From JANSYP01 sp039184415 (GTDB lineage: Bacteria; Pseudomonadota; Alphaproteobacteria; Rhodobacterales; Rhodobacteraceae), in assembly GCA_039184415.1 (NCBI GenBank), contig JBCDBB010000007.1, positions 1-44,137 on the forward strand: DNA of 44,137 nt. Direction: 5' to 3'. Below are positions 15,638-24,065 of the stretch, piece after piece; position 1 is the first letter of the stretch, and each line of letters starts with the position of its first letter. The translations under genes were made by a program, and so were the position numbers. Under the pieces are notes generated by a model. That model had not been told where the DNA came from. It saw only the letters and a program-made list of their open reading frames with translations, and did no database searches.

Positions 15638-17263
15638 ATGAGGAACATCTTCTTGACCGGCGTCGCCGGGATCGCCCTTGCCGCATCGGGTGCGCTTGCG
15701 CAGGTGAATGAGGAGGCCCCGCAGGGCGGCGCAATGGTCGTTACCTATCAGGATGACGTCGCCACGCTGGATCCGGCCATCGGATATGACTGGCAGAACT
15801 GGTCGATGATAAAGTCCCTGTTCGACGGGCTCATGGGGTATGAGCCGGGCACCACAACCCTCCGGAATGAGCTGGCCGCGAGTCACGACATTTCAGACGA
15901 CGGGCTCGTACACAGATTCGTTCTGAAAGACGGCATCAAGTTCCACAATGGGCGCGAAATCGGCGCGCCGGATGTCAAGTACTCGCTGGAGCGCGTAACC
16001 AATCCCGAGACGCGCAGCCCGGGCGCCGGGTTCTTTTCGATGATCGACGGTTTCGACAGCTGGAACGCCGGCGAAGGCGACGGTCTCAGCGGGATCGAGG
16101 TGATCAACGACAAGACGGTGCAGATCACGCTCAGCCGCCCCGACGCGACCTTCAGCCACGTCATGGCGTTGAATTTCGCCTCCATCGTGCCGCAGGAAGC
16201 GGTCGAGGCGGCTGGCGAAGATTTCGGCCGTCAGCCAGTGGGCTCTGGCGCCTTCACTTTGGCGGAATGGACACCCGGGCAGCAACTCGTCTTCGAACGG
16301 TTCGCCGACTATCATCGCGCCGGTGTACCGAAGCTCGATCAGGTGACCTTCAACATCGGGCTCGAGCCAACCGTGGCACTGCTAAGGCTGCAGAGTGGCG
16401 AGGCTGATGTGCCCGGAGATGGTATCCCGCCGGCGCAGTTCCTGCAGGTGATGAATGACGCAGAGCAGGCCGACAATGTGGTCGAGGGCGGTCAGCTTCA
16501 CACGGGCTACATCACACTGAACACGCAGATGGCGCCCTTCGACAATATCGACGTGCGCAAGGCCGTGAACATGGCGATCAACAAGGACCGTATCGTCCAG
16601 ATGATTAACGGACGTGCGGTGCCCGCGAACCAGCCGCTTCCGCCTTCGATGCCGGGTTACGCCAACGACTATGAAGGCTACGCCTATGATCCCGAGGCGG
16701 CCAAGGCGATGCTCGCCGAAGCTGGGTTTCCCGACGGCTTCACCACCGAGCTCTACGTGATGAACGTCGACCCGAACCCGCGCATCGCGCAGGCCATTCA
16801 GCAGGATCTGTCCGAGATCGGCGTGACCGCTGAAATCCGCAGTCTTGCCCAGGCCAATGTGATCGCCGCCGGCGGTGAGGCCGATCAGGCGCCCATGATC
16901 TGGTCGGGCGGCATGGCCTGGATCGCGGACTTTCCCGATCCGTCCAACTTCTATGGCCCGATCCTTGGCTGCGCCGGGGCGGTGCCGGGGGGCTGGAACT
17001 GGTCATGGTATTGCAACGAGGCGCTGGACGCACGCGCAGCCGAAGCCGACGCCATGACGGGACCAGACATGGCCGACGCCCGAGAAGACGCCTGGCGCGC
17101 GATCTATGTCGATATCATGGCCGACGCGCCCTGGGTGCCGGTGTTCAACGAGCAGCGCTTCACCATGGTGTCCGACGCGATGGCGGGCGATGACAGCCTG
17201 TTCGTGGATCCGGTTCATATCCCGGTGAACTACGACTACATCTACTCCAGCGCTGCCGAGTAG
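15638..17263 (+). CDS. Dpp/Opp-type ABC transporter substrate-binding protein (SBP_bac_5)
   Basis: 541 residues, a normal size for family 5 binding proteins. Signal peptide MRNIFLTGVAGIALAASGALA-Q is cleaved near residue 21. Family hallmarks are visible: DVATLDPAIGYDWQNW (start of domain I), FVLKDGIKFHNGREIGAPDV and VRKAVNMAINKDRIV. I chose the ATG at 15638 because AGAGGAAG lies just upstream; an open frame before it runs inside the permease gene. It delivers substrate to the DppBC-like channel. The gene sits 4 bp before the formamidase gene, so amides or amide-containing small molecules are the likely cargo. Confidence 0.93.
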   Translation: MRNIFLTGVAGIALAASGALAQVNEEAPQGGAMVVTYQDDVATLDPAIGYDWQNWSMIKSLFDGLMGYEPGTTTLRNELAASHDISDDGLVHRFVLKDGIKFHNGREIGAPDVKYSLERVTNPETRSPGAGFFSMIDGFDSWNAGEGDGLSGIEVINDKTVQITLSRPDATFSHVMALNFASIVPQEAVEAAGEDFGRQPVGSGAFTLAEWTPGQQLVFERFADYHRAGVPKLDQVTFNIGLEPTVALLRLQSGEADVPGDGIPPAQFLQVMNDAEQADNVVEGGQLHTGYITLNTQMAPFDNIDVRKAVNMAINKDRIVQMINGRAVPANQPLPPSMPGYANDYEGYAYDPEAAKAMLAEAGFPDGFTTELYVMNVDPNPRIAQAIQQDLSEIGVTAEIRSLAQANVIAAGGEADQAPMIWSGGMAWIADFPDPSNFYGPILGCAGAVPGGWNWSWYCNEALDARAAEADAMTGPDMADAREDAWRAIYVDIMADAPWVPVFNEQRFTMVSDAMAGDDSLFVDPVHIPVNYDYIYSSAAE

Positions 17264-17267
17264 GCCG

Positions 17268-18209
17268 ATGTGCAAGGCTTGCGACTACACCATTCATGGT
17301 CGCCAACATCAAGGGTGGGATCATTCGATCCCGCCCGCCGAGACAGTAGCGCCCGGCAGCCGCGTACAATTCCACTGCATCGACAGCTCGGGAGGACAGC
17401 TTACTAAGGACAGCACCACGGCCGACGTCCCCGGCCTGGACTTCAGCAAGATCAACCCGGTCACCGGCCCGGTCTATGTCGACGGGGCGGAGCCGGGCGA
17501 CGTGCTCAAGGTGACGCTGGAGGCGTTTCATCCCTCGGGTTTCGGCTGGACGGCGAACATCCCCGGCTTCGGCCTGCTTGCCGATCAATTCACCGAGCCG
17601 CATTTGAAAACCTGGGACTATGATCCCGTTACATTGGCGCCCGCGCTCTTCTCAGATATCGCCAAGGTACCGCTGAAACCCTTTACCGGAACAATCGGAC
17701 TGGCACCGGCGGAACCCGGGCTGCATTCGGTCGTGCCGCCACGGCGTATGGGCGGCAATCTCGACATCCGAGATCTCGCTGCAGGCTCTATCCTCTATCT
17801 ACCAGTGGAGGTTGACGGGGCGCTCTTCTCCGTGGGCGACACCCATGCAGCACAGGGAGACGGCGAGGTTTGCGGCACGGCTATCGAAAGCCCGATGGAG
17901 GTCGAGATCACGCTCGACCTCATCAAGCAGGAAGCGTTGCCGTTTCCGCGGTTCTCGACCCCCGGCCCTGTAACGCGGCACCTCGATGCCAAGGGCTATG
18001 AGGTCACGACCGGCGTGGGGCCGGACATGATGGAAGGCGCCAAGAACGCCGTTTCGGGAATGATCGACCTCTTGTCCAAGGATCACGGACTGTCCGCTGA
18101 GGATGCCTATCTACTCTGTTCGGTGGCCGGAGATCTGCGGATCTCCGAAATCGTGGATATGCCGAACTGGGTCGTATCGTTCTATTTCCCGCGCATCGTA
18201 TTCGAATGA
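17268..18209 (+). CDS. fmdA: Acetamidase/formamidase family amidohydrolase
   Basis: 313 residues, the shorter bacterial form of the FmdA/AmdA family. Recognisable motifs: DSSGGQLTKDST (about 38-49), GPVYVDGAEPGDVLKVT (about 66-82) and the strongly conserved FSVGDTHAAQGDGEVCGTAIE region near residues 185-205, which carries the Asp/His/Glu metal and catalytic residues. These enzymes hydrolyse formamide, acetamide or related short amides to ammonia and a carboxylate in the cytoplasm. The gene follows the binding protein after 4 bp and overlaps the ATPase gene by 4 bp. It is the catabolic output of the AmiC/AmiR-controlled operon. Substrate preference cannot be read from sequence. Confidence 0.92.
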   Translation: MCKACDYTIHGRQHQGWDHSIPPAETVAPGSRVQFHCIDSSGGQLTKDSTTADVPGLDFSKINPVTGPVYVDGAEPGDVLKVTLEAFHPSGFGWTANIPGFGLLADQFTEPHLKTWDYDPVTLAPALFSDIAKVPLKPFTGTIGLAPAEPGLHSVVPPRRMGGNLDIRDLAAGSILYLPVEVDGALFSVGDTHAAQGDGEVCGTAIESPMEVEITLDLIKQEALPFPRFSTPGPVTRHLDAKGYEVTTGVGPDMMEGAKNAVSGMIDLLSKDHGLSAEDAYLLCSVAGDLRISEIVDMPNWVVSFYFPRIVFE

Positions 18210-19981
18210 CCAGAACGCTCAACACCGAACGGGGCGACGCCGTGCGCCCCGTTCTCTCGGTACGCAACCTGACCGTGCAGGTCGCAACCACGGTGGGCGG
18301 CAAAACCGTTCTGAACGAGCTGTCCTTTGATCTCCGGCCCGGCGAGACCGTCGCCCTGGCAGGCGAAAGCGGATCGGGAAAATCGATGACCGCGCTCGCC
18401 ATCATGGGATTGCTGCCTAAACCCATGGCCCGGATTACTGGAGGCTCCATTCAGCTACGCGATCTGGAACTCTCGGAGCTGACGGAGACCGCCTATCGCA
18501 AGATCCGCGCGAAACGGATCGCGATGATCTTCCAGGAGCCGATGACCTCGCTCAACCCGCTGATGACGGTCGAGCAGCAGCTCTGCGAGGTTTTGCTCGC
18601 CCACGACATCTGCGCCCGCAGCGATGCACCGGAAAGGGCGCTCGGGCTTCTCAGGGACGTACGGCTGACCGAGCCTGAACGTCGGCTCAAACAGTTTCCG
18701 CATGAGCTTTCGGGTGGCATGCGGCAGCGCGTTATGATCGCGATCGCCCTGGCTTGCGACCCCGAGATCCTGATCGCAGACGAACCGACGACAGCACTGG
18801 ACGTGACGGTTCAGGCAGAGATCCTCGAGCTGATCCGCCAATTGCAGCATATTCATGGCACATCGGTTCTCATGATCACACATGACATGGGTGTCGTGGC
18901 TGAGATGGCCGACCGCGTCATCGTACTGCGCCGTGGCCAGCAGGAAGAGGCGGCGCCCGTGGGTCAGCTCTTCGCCCGGCCCAAGACGGCCTATGCCACC
19001 GAGCTTCTGGCCGCCGTGCCCCGCCTTGGCGAAGCGCCGGACCGCCCCGTCAAACCCCCTGCGCGAAAGCTGGTCGAAGTCGATGACCTGACCGTCCGGT
19101 TCGATGTCAGGGGCGGCCTGTTGAACAGAACCGTGGCGCGGCTCCATGCCGTTGAGGGGGTGTCCTTCGCCATCCGATCCGGCGAGACATTGGCGTTGGT
19201 GGGCGAGTCCGGGTCCGGCAAGTCGACGATCGGCAAAGCGCTGGTCGGGCTGATACCCTGGGATGGATCGATCCGCATCGACGGGCAACAAACGCGCGGT
19301 CTTTCGCGCAACGCCATGCGCCCGGTCCTGCGCAAGATCCAGATGGTGTTTCAGGATCCCGGCGCCTCGCTCGATGCGCGCATGACGGTTGGGGATCAGG
19401 TAGTGGAGCCCCTGAAGGTTCATGGTCAGGCAAAGGGCTCAGAGCTCTCTGATCGGGCGGAATGGCTTTTTCGGCGGGTTGGGCTTTCGTCCGATATGCT
19501 GGCGCGCTACCCGCACGAGTTTTCAGGTGGCCAACGGCAGAGGATTTGCATCGCGCGGGCGCTCAGCCTGTCGCCGCGGGTGATCGTGGCCGATGAAAGC
19601 GTCTCGGCCCTCGATGTGTCGGTTCAGGCGCAGGTGCTCGATCTGCTGCAGGAACTTCAGGACGAAGACGAGCTGTCCTACCTGTTCATCAGTCATGACA
19701 TGGCTGTGGTCGAAAGGGTCGCCGATCGCGTGATGGTCATGCGCCTCGGTCAGGTCATGGAGGAGGGGCGGCGGGACGACGTGCTCCACAATCCGCGTCA
19801 CCGGTACACGAAAAGGCTCCTGTCTGCCGTCCCGGTTCCCGACCCGACGCAGGTCCGTCAAAGGCGAGAGCCAGCATCGAGCAATGAGCCGGGTAGCCCC
19901 ATCTTTCCCATCGGCGATCACCCCCAGCGTGTCACACTGGAGGAGCTCGCCGCAGGTCACCGGGTTGCTGTCCAAGGCTGA
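18206..19981 (+). CDS. Fused double ATPase of Dpp/Opp-type ABC transporter (DppD-DppF fusion)
   Basis: 591 residues containing two complete nucleotide-binding domains in one chain, as in GsiA/YejF. Domain 1: Walker A GESGSGKS (about 52-59), signature LSGGMRQR, Walker B ILIADEPTTALD. Domain 2: Walker A GESGSGKST (about 331-339), signature FSGGQRQR, Walker B VIVADESVSALD. Both sites look intact. The C-terminal oligopeptide-ABC extension (HRYTKRLLSAVPVPDP) is present. The ATG overlaps the amidase stop by 4 bp. It is the last gene of the amide operon and powers the DppBC-like channel. Confidence 0.94.
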   Translation: MTRTLNTERGDAVRPVLSVRNLTVQVATTVGGKTVLNELSFDLRPGETVALAGESGSGKSMTALAIMGLLPKPMARITGGSIQLRDLELSELTETAYRKIRAKRIAMIFQEPMTSLNPLMTVEQQLCEVLLAHDICARSDAPERALGLLRDVRLTEPERRLKQFPHELSGGMRQRVMIAIALACDPEILIADEPTTALDVTVQAEILELIRQLQHIHGTSVLMITHDMGVVAEMADRVIVLRRGQQEEAAPVGQLFARPKTAYATELLAAVPRLGEAPDRPVKPPARKLVEVDDLTVRFDVRGGLLNRTVARLHAVEGVSFAIRSGETLALVGESGSGKSTIGKALVGLIPWDGSIRIDGQQTRGLSRNAMRPVLRKIQMVFQDPGASLDARMTVGDQVVEPLKVHGQAKGSELSDRAEWLFRRVGLSSDMLARYPHEFSGGQRQRICIARALSLSPRVIVADESVSALDVSVQAQVLDLLQELQDEDELSYLFISHDMAVVERVADRVMVMRLGQVMEEGRRDDVLHNPRHRYTKRLLSAVPVPDPTQVRQRREPASSNEPGSPIFPIGDHPQRVTLEELAAGHRVAVQG

Positions 19982-20113
19982 GTGCTTTCTTCAGTTTTTG
20001 CGGTCACACCAGAGCCCGGCGCGGGCGTCTCGGCAAACGGGCGAGAGACGACCTTGCACGACACCCCCCTGACTGAAGTGGCTTGAGCCAAGGCCGCTGT
20101 TGCCTTTCTGGAA

Positions 20114-20132
20114 AGACGACAAATAATCGTCT
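20114..20132. promoter_or_regulatory. Inverted repeat just upstream of AraC gene
   Basis: AGACGA (20114-20119) and TCGTCT (20127-20132) form a perfect 6-bp dyad with an AT-rich 7-nt centre, ending 4 bp before the chosen start at 20137. It may be an operator or a small mRNA hairpin masking the start. The remainder of the 155-bp gap after the ATPase gene holds short GC-rich dyads (for example GCCCG/CGGGC near 20015) but no clear T-tailed terminator. Confidence 0.35.
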
Positions 20133-20136
20133 CACG

Positions 20137-21138
20137 ATGGGAAGTGTGACGTCCTTGTTTGTGAGAAAAATGGTGGCCGCGGCCGGCTCGGACGTCGACA
20201 GCCGGAAACTGCTTGCCTCGGTGGGCATAGATGAGCGGGCAGATCCGGATCCCAAGCTCATGGTTGCCGATACTGCATATTATAGCCTGCTCGAGGAGAT
20301 GGCGCGCCACATTGACGTCACCGATCTGCCGCTCCGCACAGGGGCGTCCATGCGCTGCGACAATTACGGGGCGCTTGGCTTGGCGTTCAAGGCAGCACCA
20401 ACGCTCAACGGGTCATACGCGCGGGTGGCACGCTACGCACGGCTTTGGACCAGCGTGGTGGAGTACCAGCTGGAACTCGAGGGCGAAAACACCTGGTTCA
20501 CTCTTCACCGCGCGGGAGTGCGGCGGCTGGGGCTGCGGCTGTCGAACGAGGCGACGCTGGCCAGTGCGACCGCGCTTGCCCGCGAGGTGACATCCTCAGG
20601 CCGCTTTGCGCCACTTGAGGTGCATCTGCAGCATCTGCCGCCCAAGGATACGTCGTATCATTCAGCCTATTTCGGCTGTCCAGTTTGTTTCGAATCGGAT
20701 CGCGACGCCCTGCTGATTTCCCGGACTTCGATGAACGCACCCAACAAACTCGGGGATGCGGCGATTTCACAGTTTCTGATCGGGCATCTCGATCAGGAAC
20801 TCGCCGAAAGTACCGGAGCCGGATCGCTGCGCGACGCTCTGCGCGACGCAATTGCCCGGTCGCTCAGCGAGGGCCTGCCGAAAATGGATGATGTGGCCCG
20901 GCGGTTGGGGATGAGCGCGCGATCCCTGCACCGCAGGCTGGCCGCGGATGGCCTGAGTTTTCAGGCTCTCACCGACCAGACCCGACGCGAACTCGCCGAA
21001 GGGCTTTTGCGCGACGAACGCTATTCCTTGTCCGAGGTCGCCTTTCTGACGGGGTTTTCGGAGCAAAGCGCCTTCACACGCGCTTTCAAGCGTTGGGCCG
21101 GCGACACGCCTGCCGCCTACCGCAAGGCACAGGTCTGA
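20137..21138 (+). CDS. AraC family transcriptional regulator (Arabinose_bd/HTH_18 type)
   Basis: 333 residues. The N-terminal ~200 residues (VTSLFVRKMVAAAG, then LPLRTGASMRCDNYGALGLAF) match the Arabinose_bd-type sensor domain found in OruR/ArgR-like AraC regulators. Two helix-turn-helix motifs occupy the last ~90 residues (MDDVARRLGMSARSLHRRLA and LSEVAFLTGFSEQSAFTRAFKRW, ending TPAAYRK). I chose the ATG at 20137; a longer frame would start from a TTG at 20083. The downstream NmrA-type gene is in the same direction with a direct repeat between them, so it is the probable target. Confidence 0.93.
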   Translation: MGSVTSLFVRKMVAAAGSDVDSRKLLASVGIDERADPDPKLMVADTAYYSLLEEMARHIDVTDLPLRTGASMRCDNYGALGLAFKAAPTLNGSYARVARYARLWTSVVEYQLELEGENTWFTLHRAGVRRLGLRLSNEATLASATALAREVTSSGRFAPLEVHLQHLPPKDTSYHSAYFGCPVCFESDRDALLISRTSMNAPNKLGDAAISQFLIGHLDQELAESTGAGSLRDALRDAIARSLSEGLPKMDDVARRLGMSARSLHRRLAADGLSFQALTDQTRRELAEGLLRDERYSLSEVAFLTGFSEQSAFTRAFKRWAGDTPAAYRKAQV

Positions 21139-21150
21139 CAGCTGACCATC

Positions 21151-21181
21151 GCGGTCAATGAGTTGGCGGCGGCGGTCAATG
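21151..21181. promoter_or_regulatory. Direct repeat with 21-bp period, candidate AraC operator
   Basis: GCGGTCAATG occurs at 21151-21160 and again at 21172-21181, on the same strand, 21 bp apart (two helical turns). AraC-type activators bind two half-sites in this direct arrangement just upstream of a promoter. The NmrA-like gene starts at 21241, 60 bp downstream. Confidence 0.55.
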
Positions 21182-21240
21182 CCAGAAGGAGCACACGCCG
21201 CTATCCGTTGGTCATCGCAACCAACCAATGGAGCCCTGCA

Positions 21241-22068
21241 ATGACCGATAACCCCATTCTCGTCGTCGGAGCCACCGGCAAGACCGGCTCTCGGGTCGCC
21301 GCCCGGCTTGAATCCAAGGGGCTGCCTGTGCGCCGCGGCGCACGCGGCGCCAAGATCCCATTCGACTGGGAGGCACCGGCTACGTCGTCCGCTGCCCTCG
21401 ACGGTGTATCGACAGCCTACGTGACTTACTTTCCGGACCTCGCGTTTCCCGGTGCCGTCGACAAGGTCGAGGCACTCTGCAACGCGGCAAGGACTGCCGG
21501 TGTGGAACGCCTCGTCCTCCTTTCCGGTCGCGGAGAGCACCACGCGCGTCTCGGCGAAGACGTGGTGCGTGCTTCCGGCCTCGACTTTACCCTGGTGCGC
21601 TCGGCCTGGTTCGCTCAGAACTTCTCCGAGGGCTATCTGCGCGATCCCATCCTCGCCGGGGTCCTGCCGATGCCTGGTGGAGATGTCCGAGAACCGATCA
21701 TCGACATTGAAGACATTGCGGACGTTGTCGTGGCCGCGCTGACCGAAAGCCGGCATTCCGGCGCGCTCTATGAGGTTACCGGCCCGCGTCTTCTGAGCTT
21801 TGCGGATATGGCGGGTACTCTGTCCAAGGCACTGGGACGACCGATCCAGCATGTGCCGATCTCGTTCGAGGAGTTTCACGCGAGCGTCGCAACAGTCGGG
21901 GGCGACTTCGTGGCGGACGTCTTCACCGAAATCGCGCGCGAGACACTGGACGGGCGCAATGCAAATGTGACCGATGGTGTTCAACGCGCCCTTGGTCGGC
22001 CGCCGCGCGACTTCGCCGAATTCGCGATCGCTGCCGCTAAGAAAGGCATGTGGGCCGAAGCAGCCTAG
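21241..22068 (+). CDS. NmrA/SDR-type NAD(P)-binding protein
   Basis: 275 residues, starting MTDNPILVVGATGKTGSRVA with the GxTGxxG-type dinucleotide motif at about residues 10-16. Later segments, LVLLSGRGEH, FTLVRSAWFAQNFSEGYL and IDIEDIADVVVAAL, are typical of the NmrA-like atypical SDR group (NAD(P)H-quinone reductase/regulatory types), which usually lack the YxxxK catalytic pair; none is evident here. I chose the ATG at 21241 because the nucleotide motif follows at once and GGAG lies upstream. It likely responds to the adjacent AraC regulator. Role: redox sensing or reduction of a small molecule, not defined. Confidence 0.88.
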   Translation: MTDNPILVVGATGKTGSRVAARLESKGLPVRRGARGAKIPFDWEAPATSSAALDGVSTAYVTYFPDLAFPGAVDKVEALCNAARTAGVERLVLLSGRGEHHARLGEDVVRASGLDFTLVRSAWFAQNFSEGYLRDPILAGVLPMPGGDVREPIIDIEDIADVVVAALTESRHSGALYEVTGPRLLSFADMAGTLSKALGRPIQHVPISFEEFHASVATVGGDFVADVFTEIARETLDGRNANVTDGVQRALGRPPRDFAEFAIAAAKKGMWAEAA

Positions 22069-22220
22069 ACGGTTTCCTCTTGGCCAAATGACGCATCTCT
22101 GCACGGCGGTCGGCAGTTACGACGGACGCTGCGCCGGTGAATTAAATTGCACTCCCTCCCGTCCGTTTCTTGGGGCGCGATCGGCTCCAATCGGTCGAGC
22201 CACCCAGCTCAATCGACAGA

Positions 22221-22250
22221 AGAGTGGCCTCCATATCGGGCCGCTCTTTT
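22221..22250 (+). terminator. Intrinsic terminator after NmrA-type gene
   Basis: AGAGTGGCC (22221-22229) pairs with GGCCGCTCT (22239-22247) including one G-T pair, with a 9-nt loop and TTTT at 22247-22250. It lies in the 233-bp gap between two convergent genes and is oriented for the plus-strand NmrA-like gene 150 bp upstream. I see no other gene in the gap. Confidence 0.6.
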
Positions 22251-22301
22251 GCTGCACACAGCCCGGAAAACGCATTTGCCACGACCGCGGCTCCGCGCGT
22301 T

Positions 22302-23174
22302 TCAGTTTGCGTATGACCTTTCGAGCTCGTCATAGAATTCCTTCCGAACGGCGCTCTGACGAACCTCGAAGTCCGCCACAGGGCCGCCCTCATCCATCCG
22401 CTTATCCGCTTTGAGACGCGAGAGAGCGTCATTCATACCTTTGAGCGCACCCTGCAGTGCGACGTTCGCATAAAGCACGAGGCCAAAGCCCATATCGTCC
22501 AGGTCCGCCAGATCGAGGATCGGCGTCTTGCCCCCCACCACAAGATTGATCAATTGCGGCGTGCCGGACAGCCTTTGAGGAATGGCGCGGATCTGGTCCA
22601 GCGTTTGAGGGGCCTCCACAAACGTGACGTCGGCGCCGTCTTCGACAAATGCAGCGGCGCGGTCGATCGCAGCACTAAAACCTTCAGTGGCGCATGCGTC
22701 GGTGCGCGCAACGATTAGAAAATCCGGGTCGTCGCGCGCATCCACCGCCGCCCGGATCCGGCTCCGCGCCTCATAGAGGCCGACTACGGATTTGCCCGCG
22801 AAGTGGCCGCAGCGTTTCGGACTGACTTGGTCTTCCAACTGTATGGCGCTGGCGCCGGCGCGCTCCAGCGTGCGCACGGTATGATGTACGTTCACCGCGT
22901 TGCCAAAGCCGGTATCTGCATCGACCACGATCGGCAGCTCGGTCACGTTGCGGATCGCCGCCGTATGCTGCGCGATCTCAGGCAGGGAGATGAACCCAAG
23001 ATCGGGCATGCCCAAAAAACTGTTCGTCAGCCCCGCGCCGGAGATGTAGAGAGCCTCAAATCCCAGATCGTCGATCACCCGCGCGGCCAGTGCGTTAACG
23101 GCGCCCGGCATCAATACGGCGCCTCCCCTCATCAGCCGCGCCCGGAACGCCTTGTTGATCTCATGGGTCGTCAT
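22302..23174 (-). CDS. Isocitrate lyase/PEP mutase family lyase (PrpB-like)
   Basis: 290 residues, a TIM-barrel enzyme the size of 2-methylisocitrate lyase (PrpB, 296). Catalytic loop SPKRCGH (118-124, Cys122 as the acid/base) is the family signature. Metal-binding and substrate segments are VVDADTGFGN (83-92) and IQLEDQ (111-116). The reaction of the family is retro-aldol cleavage of a 2-methylisocitrate- or dimethylmalate-type acid to pyruvate plus succinate or propionate. I chose the ATG at 23174 because GAGGGAG precedes it at good spacing. It is transcribed in the same direction as the IclR gene and away from the hydratase/isomerase/transporter genes, but completes their pathway logically. 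PEP mutase-type activity is less likely given KRCGH. Confidence 0.88.
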   Translation of the reverse strand: MTTHEINKAFRARLMRGGAVLMPGAVNALAARVIDDLGFEALYISGAGLTNSFLGMPDLGFISLPEIAQHTAAIRNVTELPIVVDADTGFGNAVNVHHTVRTLERAGASAIQLEDQVSPKRCGHFAGKSVVGLYEARSRIRAAVDARDDPDFLIVARTDACATEGFSAAIDRAAAFVEDGADVTFVEAPQTLDQIRAIPQRLSGTPQLINLVVGGKTPILDLADLDDMGFGLVLYANVALQGALKGMNDALSRLKADKRMDEGGPVADFEVRQSAVRKEFYDELERSYAN

Positions 23175-23309
23175 CGGTGGTACTCCCTCATGGTAGCCAG
23201 TTGTCAGGGCCATCGAACGCCCGCGCACAGCACACGCCGTGCTAGGGCAGGATACCGAATAGCGGCAAGACACCCTTCAATTCGTTTCGTCTAGCAGAAT
23301 ATACCGGCT

Positions 23310-23978
23310 TCAATTGGACAGGGAGCGCGCCAGGCTTTCAAGCAGTGGTATCGCCCGAGTACGTGCTTGAGCATCGAACCGGTTGATCAGTCCCGAAACA
23401 GTCAGCGCACCCATCAGCTCGCGGTTTGCAGAAAAGACCGGCGTTGCAATGGACGAGATGTTGGGATTTGTCTCGCCCACTGAACTGACCGTGCCATGCT
23501 CATTGAACTTGCCCAGGTCCCCGACATCTTCACCCGAAAAGTAGCGCAAGACCAGGCCGGACGCGCCAGTCGAAAGCTTCAATCGCATCCCTTCTTCAAC
23601 GTGAAACTGAAGCAGGTTTGGAGAGTTTTCCCTGTATAAACAGACGCGTTCGTCACCAGTGCGCACATAGTAGGAGGCGGTCTCTCCCGTCGCCTCTGCC
23701 AGAATACGCAACGCTGGTGCCACGTGTTCTCTGCTTTTGAAATCTCGGCGGAAAATCAAACCTAGGCGCCACACGCTGGGCCCCAAACTGAACCGTCCGG
23801 CCTCGTCGCGTTGCACGAACCCGTAGATCGCCATGGAGTTCGTGATGCGCAAGATCGTGCTTTTGTGCAGCCCGGTTTCTTCGGCCAGTTCCGCGAGCGA
23901 CATGGTCGGCGTCTGGGTGGAAAATGCATTCAGTATCGACATCGCGCGTTCCACGGATTCGGTACGGTTTGCGGGCAT
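23310..23978 (-). CDS. IclR family transcriptional regulator
   Basis: 222 residues, slightly shorter than the 250-270 average. The N-terminal winged HTH is RAMSILNAFSTQTPTMSLAELAEETGLHKSTILRI in blocks (about residues 11-45). The C-terminal IclR effector domain includes TASYYVRTGDERVCLY, LKLSTGASGLVL and GALTVSGLINRF. It is divergent from the aconitase-like gene with 87 bp between starts and upstream of the PrpB-like gene, so it probably controls both. Effector is likely an acid of the pathway (inference). Confidence 0.93.
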   Translation of the reverse strand: MPANRTESVERAMSILNAFSTQTPTMSLAELAEETGLHKSTILRITNSMAIYGFVQRDEAGRFSLGPSVWRLGLIFRRDFKSREHVAPALRILAEATGETASYYVRTGDERVCLYRENSPNLLQFHVEEGMRLKLSTGASGLVLRYFSGEDVGDLGKFNEHGTVSSVGETNPNISSIATPVFSANRELMGALTVSGLINRFDAQARTRAIPLLESLARSLSN

Positions 23979-24005
23979 CGGCGTTCTGCTCAGTAAAACT
24001 TACCT

Positions 24006-24020
24006 TTCGAGCCTGTCGAA
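24006..24020. promoter_or_regulatory. Inverted repeat in IclR/hydratase divergent promoter
   Basis: TTCGA (24006-24010), 5-nt spacer, TCGAA (24016-24020), a perfect dyad located midway in the 87-bp gap between the IclR gene (start 23978) and the aconitase-like gene (start 24066). IclR proteins bind about 14-15-bp palindromes, so this is a plausible operator. A strong ribosome site (GAGGGAGG) precedes 24066. Confidence 0.45.
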
Positions 24021-24065
24021 CGATACCCCCTTTGTCTACCCTTTGCGCAACGAGGGAGGACACCA

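Noticed and set aside
20010..20065. Possible terminator for the amide operon (GCCCG/CGGGC and CGTCTC/GAGACG dyads)
   Set aside because: The stems are short and no T-run follows, so a functional terminator cannot be supported.
20767..22104. 445-codon minus-strand open frame opposite the AraC and NmrA-type genes
   Set aside because: It spans two unrelated genes with clear motifs on the other strand; no domain is seen in its translation.
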